From Streptomyces olivaceus (GTDB taxonomy: Bacteria > Actinomycetota > Actinomycetes > Streptomycetales > Streptomycetaceae): a stretch of DNA of 64,000 bases. The notes under the pieces are model-generated. The model worked only from the letters and a program-made list of their open reading frames with translations, made no database searches and had not been told where the DNA came from. How positions within the stretch are numbered: the stretch's first letter is position 1; each line of letters starts with the position of its first letter. This document shows, in pieces, positions 17,970-26,640 of the stretch. A program made the position numbers and the translations under genes. Location: contig NZ_JOFH01000015.1 in the NCBI RefSeq assembly GCF_000721235.1, positions 124,001 to 188,000 on the forward strand. The letters run 5' to 3'.

Positions 17970-18032
17970 GACCGCGCGGGATGGTGTAGGGCGGGTGCTC
18001 GACCGGGCGGCCCGCGCACGGCATCCCGCAGG

Positions 18033-19004
18033 TCAGGACGGCCGGCGGTCGGGACGGCCGACGACTCGGCGCGTTCGGTCGGTCAGCGCGTTCAGCCGCC
18101 GCCGGGCGGGGCCCAGTGCCCGGGGCCGGTCCATGATCCCGGCCCAGGGCCGGGTGCGGGCCTGCTCGACGGCGTCCGCGATCGTCCAGCGGCGGGCGTG
18201 CAGGCCGGGGTCGTCCAGCTGGTCCCAGGAGATCGGGGTGGCCACGGGGGCTCCGGGACGGGCGCGGACGGTGAACGGGGCCACGGCGGTCTGCGCGTAC
18301 GCGTTGCGCTGGATGTCGAGGTAGAGCCGGTCGCCGCGGTCCTTCTTGCGGGCCGCGGTCGTCAGCCGGCCGGGGTGTGCCGCGGCCAGGACGTCGGCGG
18401 CGTCACGGGCGAACTCCCGTACGTGGTCGAAGTCGTGACGCCTCGTCAGCGGGACCACGACGTGCAGCCCCCGGGACCCGGTGGTCATCGGCGCCGAGGG
18501 CAGCCGCAACTCGTCGAGCAGCTCGCGCAGCGACCGGGCGGCCGACCGGACCGCCTCGAAGTCGTCGCCGGACGGGTCGAGGTCGAAGACCAGCCGGTCC
18601 GGCCGGTCGACGTCCCCGGCCCGGGACAGCCAACGGTGCAGGGTGAGGGCGGCCTGGTCGGCGAGGTACACCAGGGTGGCCGAGTCGTCGCAGACCGGGT
18701 GGCAGACGGTGCCGCCCTCCTTGGCGACCTCGACCCGCTCGATCCACTCCGGATAGTGCTCCGGGGTGTTCTTCTGCATGAACCGCGGCCCGTCGACCCC
18801 GTCCGGGTGCCGCTCCAGCATCAGCGGGCGGCCCCGCAGGTGCGGCAGCATGAACGGGGCGACGGTCCGGTGGTAGTCGACGAGGTCGCTCTTGGTGTAC
18901 TCGGGCTCCCCGCCGGCACCCGCCGGGAACAGGACCTTGTCCGGCCGGTGGACCTCCACCGTGTGCCGGCCGGCCCGTACGGTCCGGGTGCCGTCACCGC
19001 TCAC
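18033..19004 (-). CDS. LigD-type polymerase/primase domain protein (PolDom)
   Basis: 323 aa, only the archaeo-eukaryotic-primase-type polymerase domain of LigD; no ligase or 3'-phosphoesterase domain. Key motifs: HRPDKVLFP near the start, LMLERHPDGVDG, the metal-binding LVFDLDPSGDDFEAVR (about residues 135-150), the conserved GSRGLHVVVPL, and DRLYLDIQRNAYAQTAVAPF. Such stand-alone PolDoms add ribo- or deoxynucleotides in actinobacterial non-homologous end joining with Ku. No ku gene is in the window. The GTG start overlaps the transketolase stop by GTGA, an unusual coupling. Confidence 0.88.
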   Translation of the reverse strand: MSGDGTRTVRAGRHTVEVHRPDKVLFPAGAGGEPEYTKSDLVDYHRTVAPFMLPHLRGRPLMLERHPDGVDGPRFMQKNTPEHYPEWIERVEVAKEGGTVCHPVCDDSATLVYLADQAALTLHRWLSRAGDVDRPDRLVFDLDPSGDDFEAVRSAARSLRELLDELRLPSAPMTTGSRGLHVVVPLTRRHDFDHVREFARDAADVLAAAHPGRLTTAARKKDRGDRLYLDIQRNAYAQTAVAPFTVRARPGAPVATPISWDQLDDPGLHARRWTIADAVEQARTRPWAGIMDRPRALGPARRRLNALTDRTRRVVGRPDRRPS

Positions 19005-20848
19005 GGCACGATCGCCTGCTCCACCAGCAGCCGTCCGGCCGCCGCGACGGACGCGGCGTCGATCCCCGCGGCCTCCAGTTCCTCGGCGGGGGTCGCGGAG
19101 CCCGGCATGGTGCCGACCGCGAGCCGCACCAGCCGCGGCACGGGCGCTCCGTCGCCGAAGGCGTCCGCGACGGCGTCGCCGATGCCGCCCTCGCGGCGGT
19201 GGTCCTCGACGGTCAGCAGGCAGCCGGTGTCCTCGGCGGCCCGGCGCAGGGTCTCGCGGTCGACCGGCTTGACCGAGTACAGGTCGATCACCCGGACCGG
19301 GATGCCCTCCGCGGCCAGGGTGTCGGCCGCGGCCAGCGCCTCGTACAGGGTGACACCGGCCGCGACGACGGTCAGCCGGTCCCGGTCGGAGGAGCGCAGG
19401 ACCTTGCTGCCGCCGACCGGGAACTCCTCCTCGGGGCCGTAGATCACCCTGCTCTCGCCGCGCGAGGTGCGCAGGTAGCGGATGCCCTCCAGGCCGGCCA
19501 TCTCGGCGACCAGGTGCGCGGCCTGGTTGGCGTCGCACGGGTACAGCACGGTCGAGCCGTGGATGGCCCGCATCATCGCGAGGTCCTCCAGGCCCATCTG
19601 GCTGGGCCCGTCCTGGCCGATGGCGACACCCGCGTGGGAGCCGACGAGGTTGATGCCGGAGCCGCTGATCGAGGCCATGCGCACGAAATCGTATGCCCGG
19701 GTCAGGAACGCGGCGAACGTGGTGGCGAACGGCACCCGGCCGCGCGCCGCCAGCCCCACCGCGGCGGCCACCATCTGCTGCTCGGCGATGTAGCACTCGA
19801 AGTAGCGCTCGGGGTGCTCCTTGGCGAAGAACTCGGCCCGGGTGGAGTCGCCGACCTCGCCGTCCAGGGCCACGACGTCGCCGCGGGCGGTGCCGAGCGC
19901 GGTCAGCGCCTCGCCGAACGCGTTGCGCGTGGCCACCTCGTCGCCCACCTCGTAGCGGGGCAGCTCGACCCGGCCGGTGCCCGCCGGCTGCGGCGCCGGC
20001 GCGTCCTCGGGCTCGTGCACCCGCACCCGGACGTCGCGCCTGCCGCCGAGTTCCTCGATGGCGTCCTCCGCCTCGGGCAGCGGCTTGCCGTGCTGCCCCT
20101 CGCGGTTCTCGACGGCCTCGACGCCCTTGCCCTTGAGGGTGCGGGCGATGATCGCGGTGGGCTGGCCCCTGGTGGACAGGGCCTCGCCGTAGGCGCGGTC
20201 GACGGCGTCGACGTCGTGGCCGTCGACCTCGATGGTGTGCCAGTCGAAGGCGTGGAAGCGGCGCGCGTACGCCTCGATGTCGTGGCCGTGCCGGGTGGGG
20301 CCGCGCTGGCCGAGCCGGTTGACGTCGACGATCACGACGAGGTTGTCGAGGTGCTCGTACCCGGCGTGCTCCGCGGCCTCCCACACCGACCCCTCGGCCA
20401 TCTCGCTGTCGCCGCACAGCACCCACACCCGGTAGTCGGTGTGGTCGAGCCGCTTACCGGCCAGGGCGATGCCGACGCCGACGGGCAGCCCCTGTCCCAG
20501 CGAACCGGTGGCCGTCTCGACCCACGGCAGCCGCTGGGGCGTGGGGTGCCCCTCCAGCCGGCTGCCCAGCTTGCGGAAGGTCAGCAGTTCCTCGTCGTCG
20601 ATGGCGCCGGCCGCCTTGTAGGCGGAGTACAGCAGGGGCGAGGCGTGTCCCTTGGACAGCACGAAGCGGTCGTTGCCGGGGTGGGCGGGGCGCTCGAAGT
20701 CGTAGCGGAGGTGGTTGGCCAGCAGTACGGCCATCAGGTCCGCGGCGGACATCGAGGACGTGGGGTGCCCGGAGCCCGCGGCGGTGGACGCCCGTACGCT
20801 GTCGACGCGCAACTGCTGTCCGAGGTCGACGAGTTCACCGGTGTTCAT
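19001..20848 (-). CDS. transketolase (single-chain, 615 aa)
   Basis: 615 aa, shorter than the about 690 aa standard transketolase, but both halves are present. The N-terminal ThDP part has GSGHPTSSMSAADLMAVLL, SKGHASPLLYSA, and the GDSEMAEGSVWEAAEHAGYE to VDVNRLGQ ThDP-binding motif. The middle pyrimidine domain has YIAEQQMVAAAVGLAARGRV, and the C-terminal domain about 480-600 has VIDLYSVKPVDRETL. The reaction is transfer of two-carbon ketol units in the pentose phosphate pathway. The start overlaps the flavoprotein stop by ATGA. It is probably a second transketolase rather than the housekeeping enzyme of the calvin/PPP tkt-tal cluster. Confidence 0.85.
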   Translation of the reverse strand: MNTGELVDLGQQLRVDSVRASTAAGSGHPTSSMSAADLMAVLLANHLRYDFERPAHPGNDRFVLSKGHASPLLYSAYKAAGAIDDEELLTFRKLGSRLEGHPTPQRLPWVETATGSLGQGLPVGVGIALAGKRLDHTDYRVWVLCGDSEMAEGSVWEAAEHAGYEHLDNLVVIVDVNRLGQRGPTRHGHDIEAYARRFHAFDWHTIEVDGHDVDAVDRAYGEALSTRGQPTAIIARTLKGKGVEAVENREGQHGKPLPEAEDAIEELGGRRDVRVRVHEPEDAPAPQPAGTGRVELPRYEVGDEVATRNAFGEALTALGTARGDVVALDGEVGDSTRAEFFAKEHPERYFECYIAEQQMVAAAVGLAARGRVPFATTFAAFLTRAYDFVRMASISGSGINLVGSHAGVAIGQDGPSQMGLEDLAMMRAIHGSTVLYPCDANQAAHLVAEMAGLEGIRYLRTSRGESRVIYGPEEEFPVGGSKVLRSSDRDRLTVVAAGVTLYEALAAADTLAAEGIPVRVIDLYSVKPVDRETLRRAAEDTGCLLTVEDHRREGGIGDAVADAFGDGAPVPRLVRLAVGTMPGSATPAEELEAAGIDAASVAAAGRLLVEQAIVP

Positions 20849-22641
20849 GAGTCTCCTTCTGCTGCCCGGCCGTCGGTGCGCTTGACGGGGCCGGGGGCGA
20901 TGTCGGGTCCGGGGGGCGGCTGGTCGGCCGGCGGTTCGGGGCCGGGGTCCGCGGGTCCGTCCGCCGACCGGGTAGGGCCGGAGGGCGCGGCGGGGTTGGC
21001 GGACCGGGTGGCCCCGGAGGTCCCGGACGTCTTGCGTGGCTTGCGGGTACCGCGGGCGGGCGGCCCGGCCGTCTCGGCGGCACGGCGGGGCGTGCCGGAG
21101 GCGCGGGTCGAGCCGGACCGGCTCCCGTGCGGCTGTTCCTCGCGCGGCTCCGCGTGAGGCTGGTTCTTGGCCGGTTCCCCACCGGGCTGGTTCTTGGCGG
21201 GCTCACCGGACGGGCGATCCCGCGAGTGGCCGCCGGGGGGCTGCTCCTCGGAGCGCTCCTCACCGGCCCGCTCCGCACCGGGGTCCACCGCGTCCCGCTC
21301 CCCCGTCCCCGTCCCGGCCCGCCGGGCCCGCTCCGGCCGCCCCGGCACCCGCGCCACCTCGGGCGACGCCGACTCCAGGGGTACGGACCAGGACCGTACG
21401 AGGCCCAGCTGGACGGCCTGCCGGGGCAGTACCGCGTCCAGCAGCCAGTCCGCGGCGACCCGGACGCGGTTGCCCGGCATCGCCGCGAGGTGGTAGCCGC
21501 GGGTGACCGCGCCCGCGGCCGGGCCGGACATCGGCAGACCCAGCGGGTTCGCGGCGGCCTTGGCGCCGCCGAGGTCCACGACGAACCCCATGTCGCGGTG
21601 GCGGTAGGCCCGCCGCCGCCCGACGCCGAGCGACGCGGCGACGTTCTGGGCGCAGACCTTGCCGTGCCGCCAGGCGTGCTGCGCGGTCATCGGCGTGTAC
21701 TGGCCCGGCTGGTTCAGGTCGGGCACGGCGGCCACGTCTCCGCACGCGAACACCTCGGGACGGCCCGGCACCCTCAGATGGGAGTCGACGAGCAGCCGGC
21801 CGCGTTCCAGGGGCAGTCCCAGGGACTCCACCAGCGGGTCGGGCCGGACGCCCACGCACCACACCAGCGTGCGGGTGTCGACGGTGGATCCGTCGGTCAG
21901 CAGCACCCCGTCGTGCGTGGCCTCCTTCACGGAGGTGCCCATCCGCACGTCGACGCCGCGCTGCCGCAGTACCCGCCCGGCGGTGCGGGAGAGCCGCTCG
22001 TCCATCTCGGGCAGGACCCGGGGCGCCACGTCGAGCAGCATCCAGCGGGGCCGCATGCCGGTGCGCATCGGGTGCCTGCGGACCTGCGCGTCGGTGTACA
22101 TCGCGCCGTGCGCGGCGACCTCGGTGCCGGTGTATCCGGCGCCGACCACGACGAACGTGCACCGCGCGGCGCACTCCGCCCGGTCCTTCGCCGCGGCGGC
22201 CAGCTCCACCTGCCGGGTCACGTGGTCGCGCAGGTAGAGCGCCTCGGGCAGCCCGCGAAAGCCGTGGGCGTGCTCGGCGACGCCGGGGACGGGCAGCAGT
22301 TTGTTGACGCTGCCCGCGGCGAGCACGAGCCGGTCGAAGGGCAGCGTGCCCTCCTCGCCCTCCGGGCCGCTGTAGTGCACGGTGTGCCCGTCGAGGTCGA
22401 TGCCGTCGGCCTCGCCGAGCACCAGCCGGACGTGCGGCAGCGTGCCCGAGAGGGAGACGCTGACCCGGCGCGGTTCCAGGATCCCGGCGGCGACCTGGGG
22501 CAGCAGGGGCAGGTAGAGGAAGTAGTCGGTCGGGTTGAGCAAGGTGATGTCGGCCTGGTGCCGGGTCAGCCGGGACAGGGTGCGGGCCGTCCGGTACCCG
22601 GCGAAGCCGGCACCGACGATCACGATGCGGGGTCGGCTCAC
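20845..22641 (-). CDS. NDH-2-like FAD/NAD(P)-dependent oxidoreductase with long hydrophilic tail
   Basis: 598 aa. The FAD-binding motif is IVIVGAGFAGYRTARTLSRL (residues 5-25), the NAD(P)-binding motif is FVVVGAGYTGTEVAAHGAMY (about 170-190), and the FAD-domain end reads VFACGDVAAVPDLNQPG. This is the order of type II NADH dehydrogenases, which pass electrons to quinone without pumping protons. About residues 430-598 form a disordered tail of Gly/Pro/Glu/Arg with repeats of the GEPAKNQP type. GGAGG lies 7 nt before GTG 22641. It heads the trio with transketolase and the polymerase-domain gene. Confidence 0.8.
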   Translation of the reverse strand: MSRPRIVIVGAGFAGYRTARTLSRLTRHQADITLLNPTDYFLYLPLLPQVAAGILEPRRVSVSLSGTLPHVRLVLGEADGIDLDGHTVHYSGPEGEEGTLPFDRLVLAAGSVNKLLPVPGVAEHAHGFRGLPEALYLRDHVTRQVELAAAAKDRAECAARCTFVVVGAGYTGTEVAAHGAMYTDAQVRRHPMRTGMRPRWMLLDVAPRVLPEMDERLSRTAGRVLRQRGVDVRMGTSVKEATHDGVLLTDGSTVDTRTLVWCVGVRPDPLVESLGLPLERGRLLVDSHLRVPGRPEVFACGDVAAVPDLNQPGQYTPMTAQHAWRHGKVCAQNVAASLGVGRRRAYRHRDMGFVVDLGGAKAAANPLGLPMSGPAAGAVTRGYHLAAMPGNRVRVAADWLLDAVLPRQAVQLGLVRSWSVPLESASPEVARVPGRPERARRAGTGTGERDAVDPGAERAGEERSEEQPPGGHSRDRPSGEPAKNQPGGEPAKNQPHAEPREEQPHGSRSGSTRASGTPRRAAETAGPPARGTRKPRKTSGTSGATRSANPAAPSGPTRSADGPADPGPEPPADQPPPGPDIAPGPVKRTDGRAAEGDS

Positions 22642-22844
22642 GGTTCGCCTCCGGGCTGTCGCGTACCTCGTGAGCCTTCCGCGTCCCCTGGGCCGGGGCA
22701 CCCAAACGTCCGGGCCGGGGCACCCGAGCGTCCGCGGGGAGGCACGGCACGCCTGCGAGGAAGCCGCCGCGGCACCGGTTTCCGGCCCCGCGCCCGGGTA
22801 CCCGGCACCGGACCCACCCGCTCCCTGTCCGGAGGCAACCCCTC

Positions 22845-23798
22845 ATGCCCGAGTACGGCTATTTCCTCTCGTGCGAGCAGTACGGTCCCGCGGAGCTGAT
22901 CGAACAGGCGCGGATGGCCGAGCAGGCCGGATTCCAGGCACTGTGGATCTCCGACCACTACCACCCCTGGAACGGCGAACAGGGCCAGAGCCCCTTCGTG
23001 TGGTCGGTCATCGGCGCCCTGTCCGACGCGGTGTCGCTGCCGATCGAGACGGCGGTGACCTGCCCGACGCTGCGCATCCACCCGGCGGTGGTGGCGCAGG
23101 CCGCGGCGACCAGCGCGGTGATGACGGACGGCCGGTTCCGGCTGGGCGTCGGCACCGGCGAGGCCCTGAACGAGCACATCTTCGGCGACGCCTGGCCCGC
23201 GGCGCACGTGCGCCTGGAGATGCTGGAGGAGGCCATCCTCGTCATGCGCCGGCTGCTCGCCGGCGAGGAGGTCAACCACCACGGCACGCACTACACGGTG
23301 GAGAACGCGCGCCTGTACACGGTGCCGGACGAGCCCGTCCCGATCGACATCTCCGGCTTCGGCCCGGCGGCGACGAAACTGGCGGCCCGGGTCGGCGACG
23401 GCTACATCACGATGATGCCGGACGCCTCGATGGTGGAGCAGTACCGCAAGGGCGGGGGCGGCGGGAAACTGGTCAGCGGAGGCACCAAGGTCTGCTACGA
23501 CACCGACAAGGACGAGGCGGTGCGTACGGTGCACCGCCTGTGGGCCAACGAGCAGCTGCCCGGCGAACTGGGCCAGGTGCTGCCGTCGCCCAAGCACTTC
23601 GAGCAGGCGCAGACCCTGGTCACCGAGGACATGGTCCGCGACAGCCGGGTGTGCGGCGACGACGTGGACGAACACGTCGCGGAGCTGAAGCAGTTCGCCG
23701 ACGCCGGCTTCGACCGCGTCTACGTCAACCAGATCGGCCCGGACCTGCGCGGCTTCTTCGACCTCTACCGCACGAAGGTGCTGCCGCAGCTCCCGTAA
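22845..23798 (+). CDS. F420-dependent LLM-class oxidoreductase
   Basis: 317 aa. It matches the F420-dependent LLM family close to F420-glucose-6-phosphate dehydrogenase (the group modelled as TIGR03557): the opening YGYFLSCEQYGPAELIEQ, the motif WISDHYHPWNGEQGQSPFVW, PIETAVTCPTLRIHPAVVAQ and FRLGVGTGEALNEH. It acts as a hydride carrier with coenzyme F420, as common in Streptomyces; its substrate is unknown. It has GGAGG upstream of ATG 22845 and is divergent from the NDH-2-like gene. Confidence 0.88.
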   Translation: MPEYGYFLSCEQYGPAELIEQARMAEQAGFQALWISDHYHPWNGEQGQSPFVWSVIGALSDAVSLPIETAVTCPTLRIHPAVVAQAAATSAVMTDGRFRLGVGTGEALNEHIFGDAWPAAHVRLEMLEEAILVMRRLLAGEEVNHHGTHYTVENARLYTVPDEPVPIDISGFGPAATKLAARVGDGYITMMPDASMVEQYRKGGGGGKLVSGGTKVCYDTDKDEAVRTVHRLWANEQLPGELGQVLPSPKHFEQAQTLVTEDMVRDSRVCGDDVDEHVAELKQFADAGFDRVYVNQIGPDLRGFFDLYRTKVLPQLP

Positions 23799-24115
23799 GG
23801 CGCCCGGCCCGACAGGGCGACAGGGGGGGCCGGCTACTTCTCGGGGTTGACGTCCTCCCGGCGCGGTGCCGCGGGCCCGGTGCCGCCCGGGGCGGGCGTG
23901 CCCGCACCGGGTGCGCCGGTCGCGCCGCCTCCGTGCACGTGCTCGCGCAGTTCGTCGCGCACGGTCTCGCGTGCCACCTGCGCCAGTTCGTCGACCAGTT
24001 GCGTCCAGGTGTTCCAAGTGATCCCTGCGGTCCATGCCGTGCGGGTACCCTCGGCCGCACCTTCCGTGGCCGGACCGGGAGTGCGCCGCGGCCCGACCCA
24101 ACTAGGCTCGTCCGC
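23799..24115. other. 317-nt region with a GC-rich inverted repeat and a doubtful minus-strand reading frame
   Basis: Right after the LLM gene, CCGGCCC and GGGGCCGG arms at about 23810-23834 could form a terminator. From a minus-strand stop at 23834 a frame reads upstream through about 24040 with protein-like content (GITWNTWTQLVDELAQVARE, then TVRDELREHVHG), but it has no good start: only GTG codons at 23977 and 23962, neither with a ribosome site. It may be a small gene with an odd start or a decayed one. Confidence 0.3.
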
Positions 24116-24469
24116 ATGGACATTCTGGGAGCCACACTGCGCATCTACGTCGACGACCTGGACAAGGCGATCCCCTTCTACGAGGGTCTGGTCGGCGGCG
24201 AGGCCCTCCGCTTCGAACGCGGCGGGGTCGAGGCCGCCGCCATCGGCTGCTTCCTGCTGATGAGCGGACCCGAGGCCCAGATCGAGGTGTTGCGCAAGGT
24301 GACCGCGACGATCGCGGTGTCGAACGTGGAGGAGACCGCCCGGGTCCTCGGCTCGCTGGGGGCGGACATCATCGCCGGCCCGGTGGGGACACCCGCGGGC
24401 CGCAACCTGATCGCCCGGCATCCGGACGGCGCGATCTACGAGTACGTGGACCGCGGGGTCGGGGCGTAG
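24116..24469 (+). CDS. VOC family protein
   Basis: 117 aa. A single VOC fold: RIYVDDLDKAIPFYEGLVGG at the start and ARHPDGAIYEYVDRG at the end. It lacks an obvious set of metal-binding His/Glu at the usual places, so it may be a binding protein rather than an enzyme. TAGGCT ends 7 nt before the ATG, suggesting a leaderless message. The stop at 24469 is followed at once by a hairpin repeat, and the C-terminal 101 nt are antisense to the run-on end of the DUF5107 gene. Confidence 0.65.
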   Translation: MDILGATLRIYVDDLDKAIPFYEGLVGGEALRFERGGVEAAAIGCFLLMSGPEAQIEVLRKVTATIAVSNVEETARVLGSLGADIIAGPVGTPAGRNLIARHPDGAIYEYVDRGVGA

Positions 24470-26501
24470 GGTCTGTCGTCACATTCCCGTCTGCCTGGCG
24501 ACGCCATGCACGCTCCCCCACTGCCTTAAGGGCGTGGGAGGTGCCCCCACTCGCCGCACCGGGCGCCCACAGCAGGCCGATGCTCTCGTCGCCCTCCCTC
24601 AGGTCGGCGACCTCGAAGCCCTCGTCGTAGAGCGCCCGCGCCTCCTGGGTCCGGCCCTCGGCGGCCAGCAACTCCCCCTCGAGCAGCCGGAACCGGCCGC
24701 GGGCCCGGGTCGCGGGGTCCAGCCGCGCCCACACGGCACGAGCGTCCGCCGTACGCCCGACCGCGAGCAGCGCCCCGACCGCCTCCCGGCCGAGCGCGGC
24801 GGCGACGGCCGTCCAGCGCGCGTCCCCGCCCGTCTCCTCGCCCCCGTTCCCGCCGTGGGACCGGCGGGCGCACAGGTCGTCGAAGGCCTGCGTGTACTGG
24901 TCGGCGGCGCGCTCGTGGTGGCCGCCCTCCCGGTCGGCGACGGCGAGGCAGCGCAGCAGCGGCCAGCGGTCGGCGGCGGGGCCCTCGGCCCCCCTCAGGC
25001 CCATGAGTCCGCGCTCCCAGCTGCGCACGGCCTGGGCACGGTCGTCGCCGTGCCACTGGGCGACACCCAGGTGGTACTCGGCGAGGGGCGTGGCGGCCGT
25101 GGTCTCCAGCATGTCGCGCCAGGGCCGGGCGACCAGTGTCCCGCCGGGCGGCTCGTGGTGCTCCGGCTCGGGCAGCGAACCGGCGCGCAGCAGTTGCAGC
25201 CAGGGCCGCTGCTCCGCGCCGAGGGTGTCCTCGTCGAAGGGGGTGCCGGGCAGTTTCCAGCCGGTCCGCAGCACTTCGAGGGCGCCCCAGCCCGACCCGG
25301 TGGCCAGGCGTTCGCCGGGTTCGGCGTCGGCGTACGGCAGCCAGGCGCCGTAGGCGGCGTCGACGTCGGCCCGCGGCAGGGCGGCCTCCAGGCGGTCCTC
25401 GGCGCCGCGCAGCACGGTGTGCCAGTCGCCGTCGGGCGTGGCGTCGAGCGGCCCGTACGCCTCCAGCCAGGACACCTCGCTCTCCGCCTCCAGTTTGACG
25501 TGTTCGAGTTGGGTGCGGACGAGCCCGGCCTGTATCTCGCAGTAGCCGCCGGTGCCGGGCTCGGTGAGCCACTCCTGCCAGCGGCGTCCGCCGGGCCCGG
25601 TGCCCCACACGAACAGCTTGCGGCCGCGCAGCACGTCGGTGGAGGTCTGCACCAGTCCGTGGCCGTGCTCGTCGAGCGCGGCGATCCAGCGGCGCCGGTC
25701 GGCCGGCACCTCGTAGAAGTAGTCGGCGGCGTAGGTGCTGTTCGGCGGGTAGGTGCGGTCGACGCCGTCGTACTCCGGGACGGGGACGCTGCGCAGGCGC
25801 CGCTCGTAGCCGAAGTGCCAGGCCTCGTCGGCGGGGGCGAGGACGCGGCACTCCTCGGGGACGGCGATGTTGGACCACCAGTAGGTGGGTGCCGGGTGTT
25901 CGTGCGGGTTGCGGATGCGGGCGCCGACGTAGAGGAAGTCCGAGCCGTCCGGCAGCCACAGGTCGACCTGGAAGGGCAGGTCGCGCAGCCGCTCCCACTC
26001 CCACAGGCGCAGCATCTCCCCGCCGTCCGGAGCGGGGACCCGGGCGGCGTGCACGGGTGAGCAGGACAGGGTGGTGTGGCCGGTGGCGCCGATGTTCCAT
26101 TCGATGCCGCCGGAGAACCAGGCGCCGTTCAGGGCGAAGTTGGCGGGCTGGAGCACCGGGTTGGCGTAGAGGAGTTCGCGGTCGGTCGGCTTGTGGTGCA
26201 GGGAGGCGATGCGGCCGCCGAGGGCCGGCAGGACGGTGGCCCGCAGCCGGTCGTTCTCGATGACCAGCGCGTCCAGTTCGCGGCCCCGGCGCTCGCGCCC
26301 GTAGCCGTCGCGGACCTGGGCGGGCAGCAGGCTGCGCAGGGGCGCGTAGTCGACCTGGCGGGCCATGTCGCGCGGCAGGCCCGCCCGGTCCCGGTCGTCG
26401 ATGCGGTGGGCCTCGTCCAGGGGGCGCAGCGGCGGCAGCGGGTTGTCCGTCCCGAGCGGCGCGGCGGGCAGGGTCAGTACCTCACGTCGGATCGTCGTCA
26501 C
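24369..26501 (-). CDS. DUF5107/TPR protein; 3' end displaced by a repeat
   Basis: 710 aa as read. Residues about 60-345 are a galactose-mutarotase-like DUF5107 domain (IENDRLRATVLPALGGRIAS, GGIEWNIGATGHT, PTYWWSNIAVPEECRVLAP). Residues about 440-650 are TPR-like helices (YHLGVAQWHGDDRAQAVRSW, LLEGELLAAEGRTQEARALY). The native reading seems to end near GDESIGLLWAPGAASG; the last 55 or so residues come from the hairpin repeat at 24470-24551 and then from the strand opposite the VOC gene. Carbohydrate binding or modification is likely but unproven. The start is GTG 26501 behind GGGGAACC. Confidence 0.7.
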   Translation of the reverse strand: MTTIRREVLTLPAAPLGTDNPLPPLRPLDEAHRIDDRDRAGLPRDMARQVDYAPLRSLLPAQVRDGYGRERRGRELDALVIENDRLRATVLPALGGRIASLHHKPTDRELLYANPVLQPANFALNGAWFSGGIEWNIGATGHTTLSCSPVHAARVPAPDGGEMLRLWEWERLRDLPFQVDLWLPDGSDFLYVGARIRNPHEHPAPTYWWSNIAVPEECRVLAPADEAWHFGYERRLRSVPVPEYDGVDRTYPPNSTYAADYFYEVPADRRRWIAALDEHGHGLVQTSTDVLRGRKLFVWGTGPGGRRWQEWLTEPGTGGYCEIQAGLVRTQLEHVKLEAESEVSWLEAYGPLDATPDGDWHTVLRGAEDRLEAALPRADVDAAYGAWLPYADAEPGERLATGSGWGALEVLRTGWKLPGTPFDEDTLGAEQRPWLQLLRAGSLPEPEHHEPPGGTLVARPWRDMLETTAATPLAEYHLGVAQWHGDDRAQAVRSWERGLMGLRGAEGPAADRWPLLRCLAVADREGGHHERAADQYTQAFDDLCARRSHGGNGGEETGGDARWTAVAAALGREAVGALLAVGRTADARAVWARLDPATRARGRFRLLEGELLAAEGRTQEARALYDEGFEVADLREGDESIGLLWAPGAASGGTSHALKAVGERAWRRQADGNVTTDPTPRPRGPRTRRSRRPDAGRSGCGPRVSPPGRR
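24470..24551. repeat. hairpin-rich dispersed repeat in the 3' end of the DUF5107 gene
   Basis: The segment contains two nested hairpins: CTCCCCCACTGCC, a TTAA loop and GGGCGTGGGAG (about 24513-24540), then GGTGCCCCCAC. It resembles short, hairpin-rich repeats scattered between Streptomyces genes (recalled, not searched). It begins one base after the VOC stop and sits where the DUF5107 protein sequence stops looking native, so it probably arrived by insertion and replaced the original C-terminus. Confidence 0.6.
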
Positions 26502-26640
26502 GGTTCCCCATGGAAGCCGCTCACCGGCCCGGTGAACAGGGGTTCCACGGGCCGGGGCGGCGCGACGTGACTCACGTTTGATCCGCCGGCGTGCGGTGCG
26601 CGCTTCTGCGGCCCGCTCGTCTGCGGTCCGCCGGTGGGGA

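Noticed and set aside
18033..19004. ATP-dependent DNA ligase D
   Set aside because: Only the polymerase domain is present; no ligase motif (KxDG) was found.
24531..26060. Plus-strand open frame opposite the DUF5107 gene
   Set aside because: It mirrors the real codon pattern of the minus-strand gene, with no recognisable motif.
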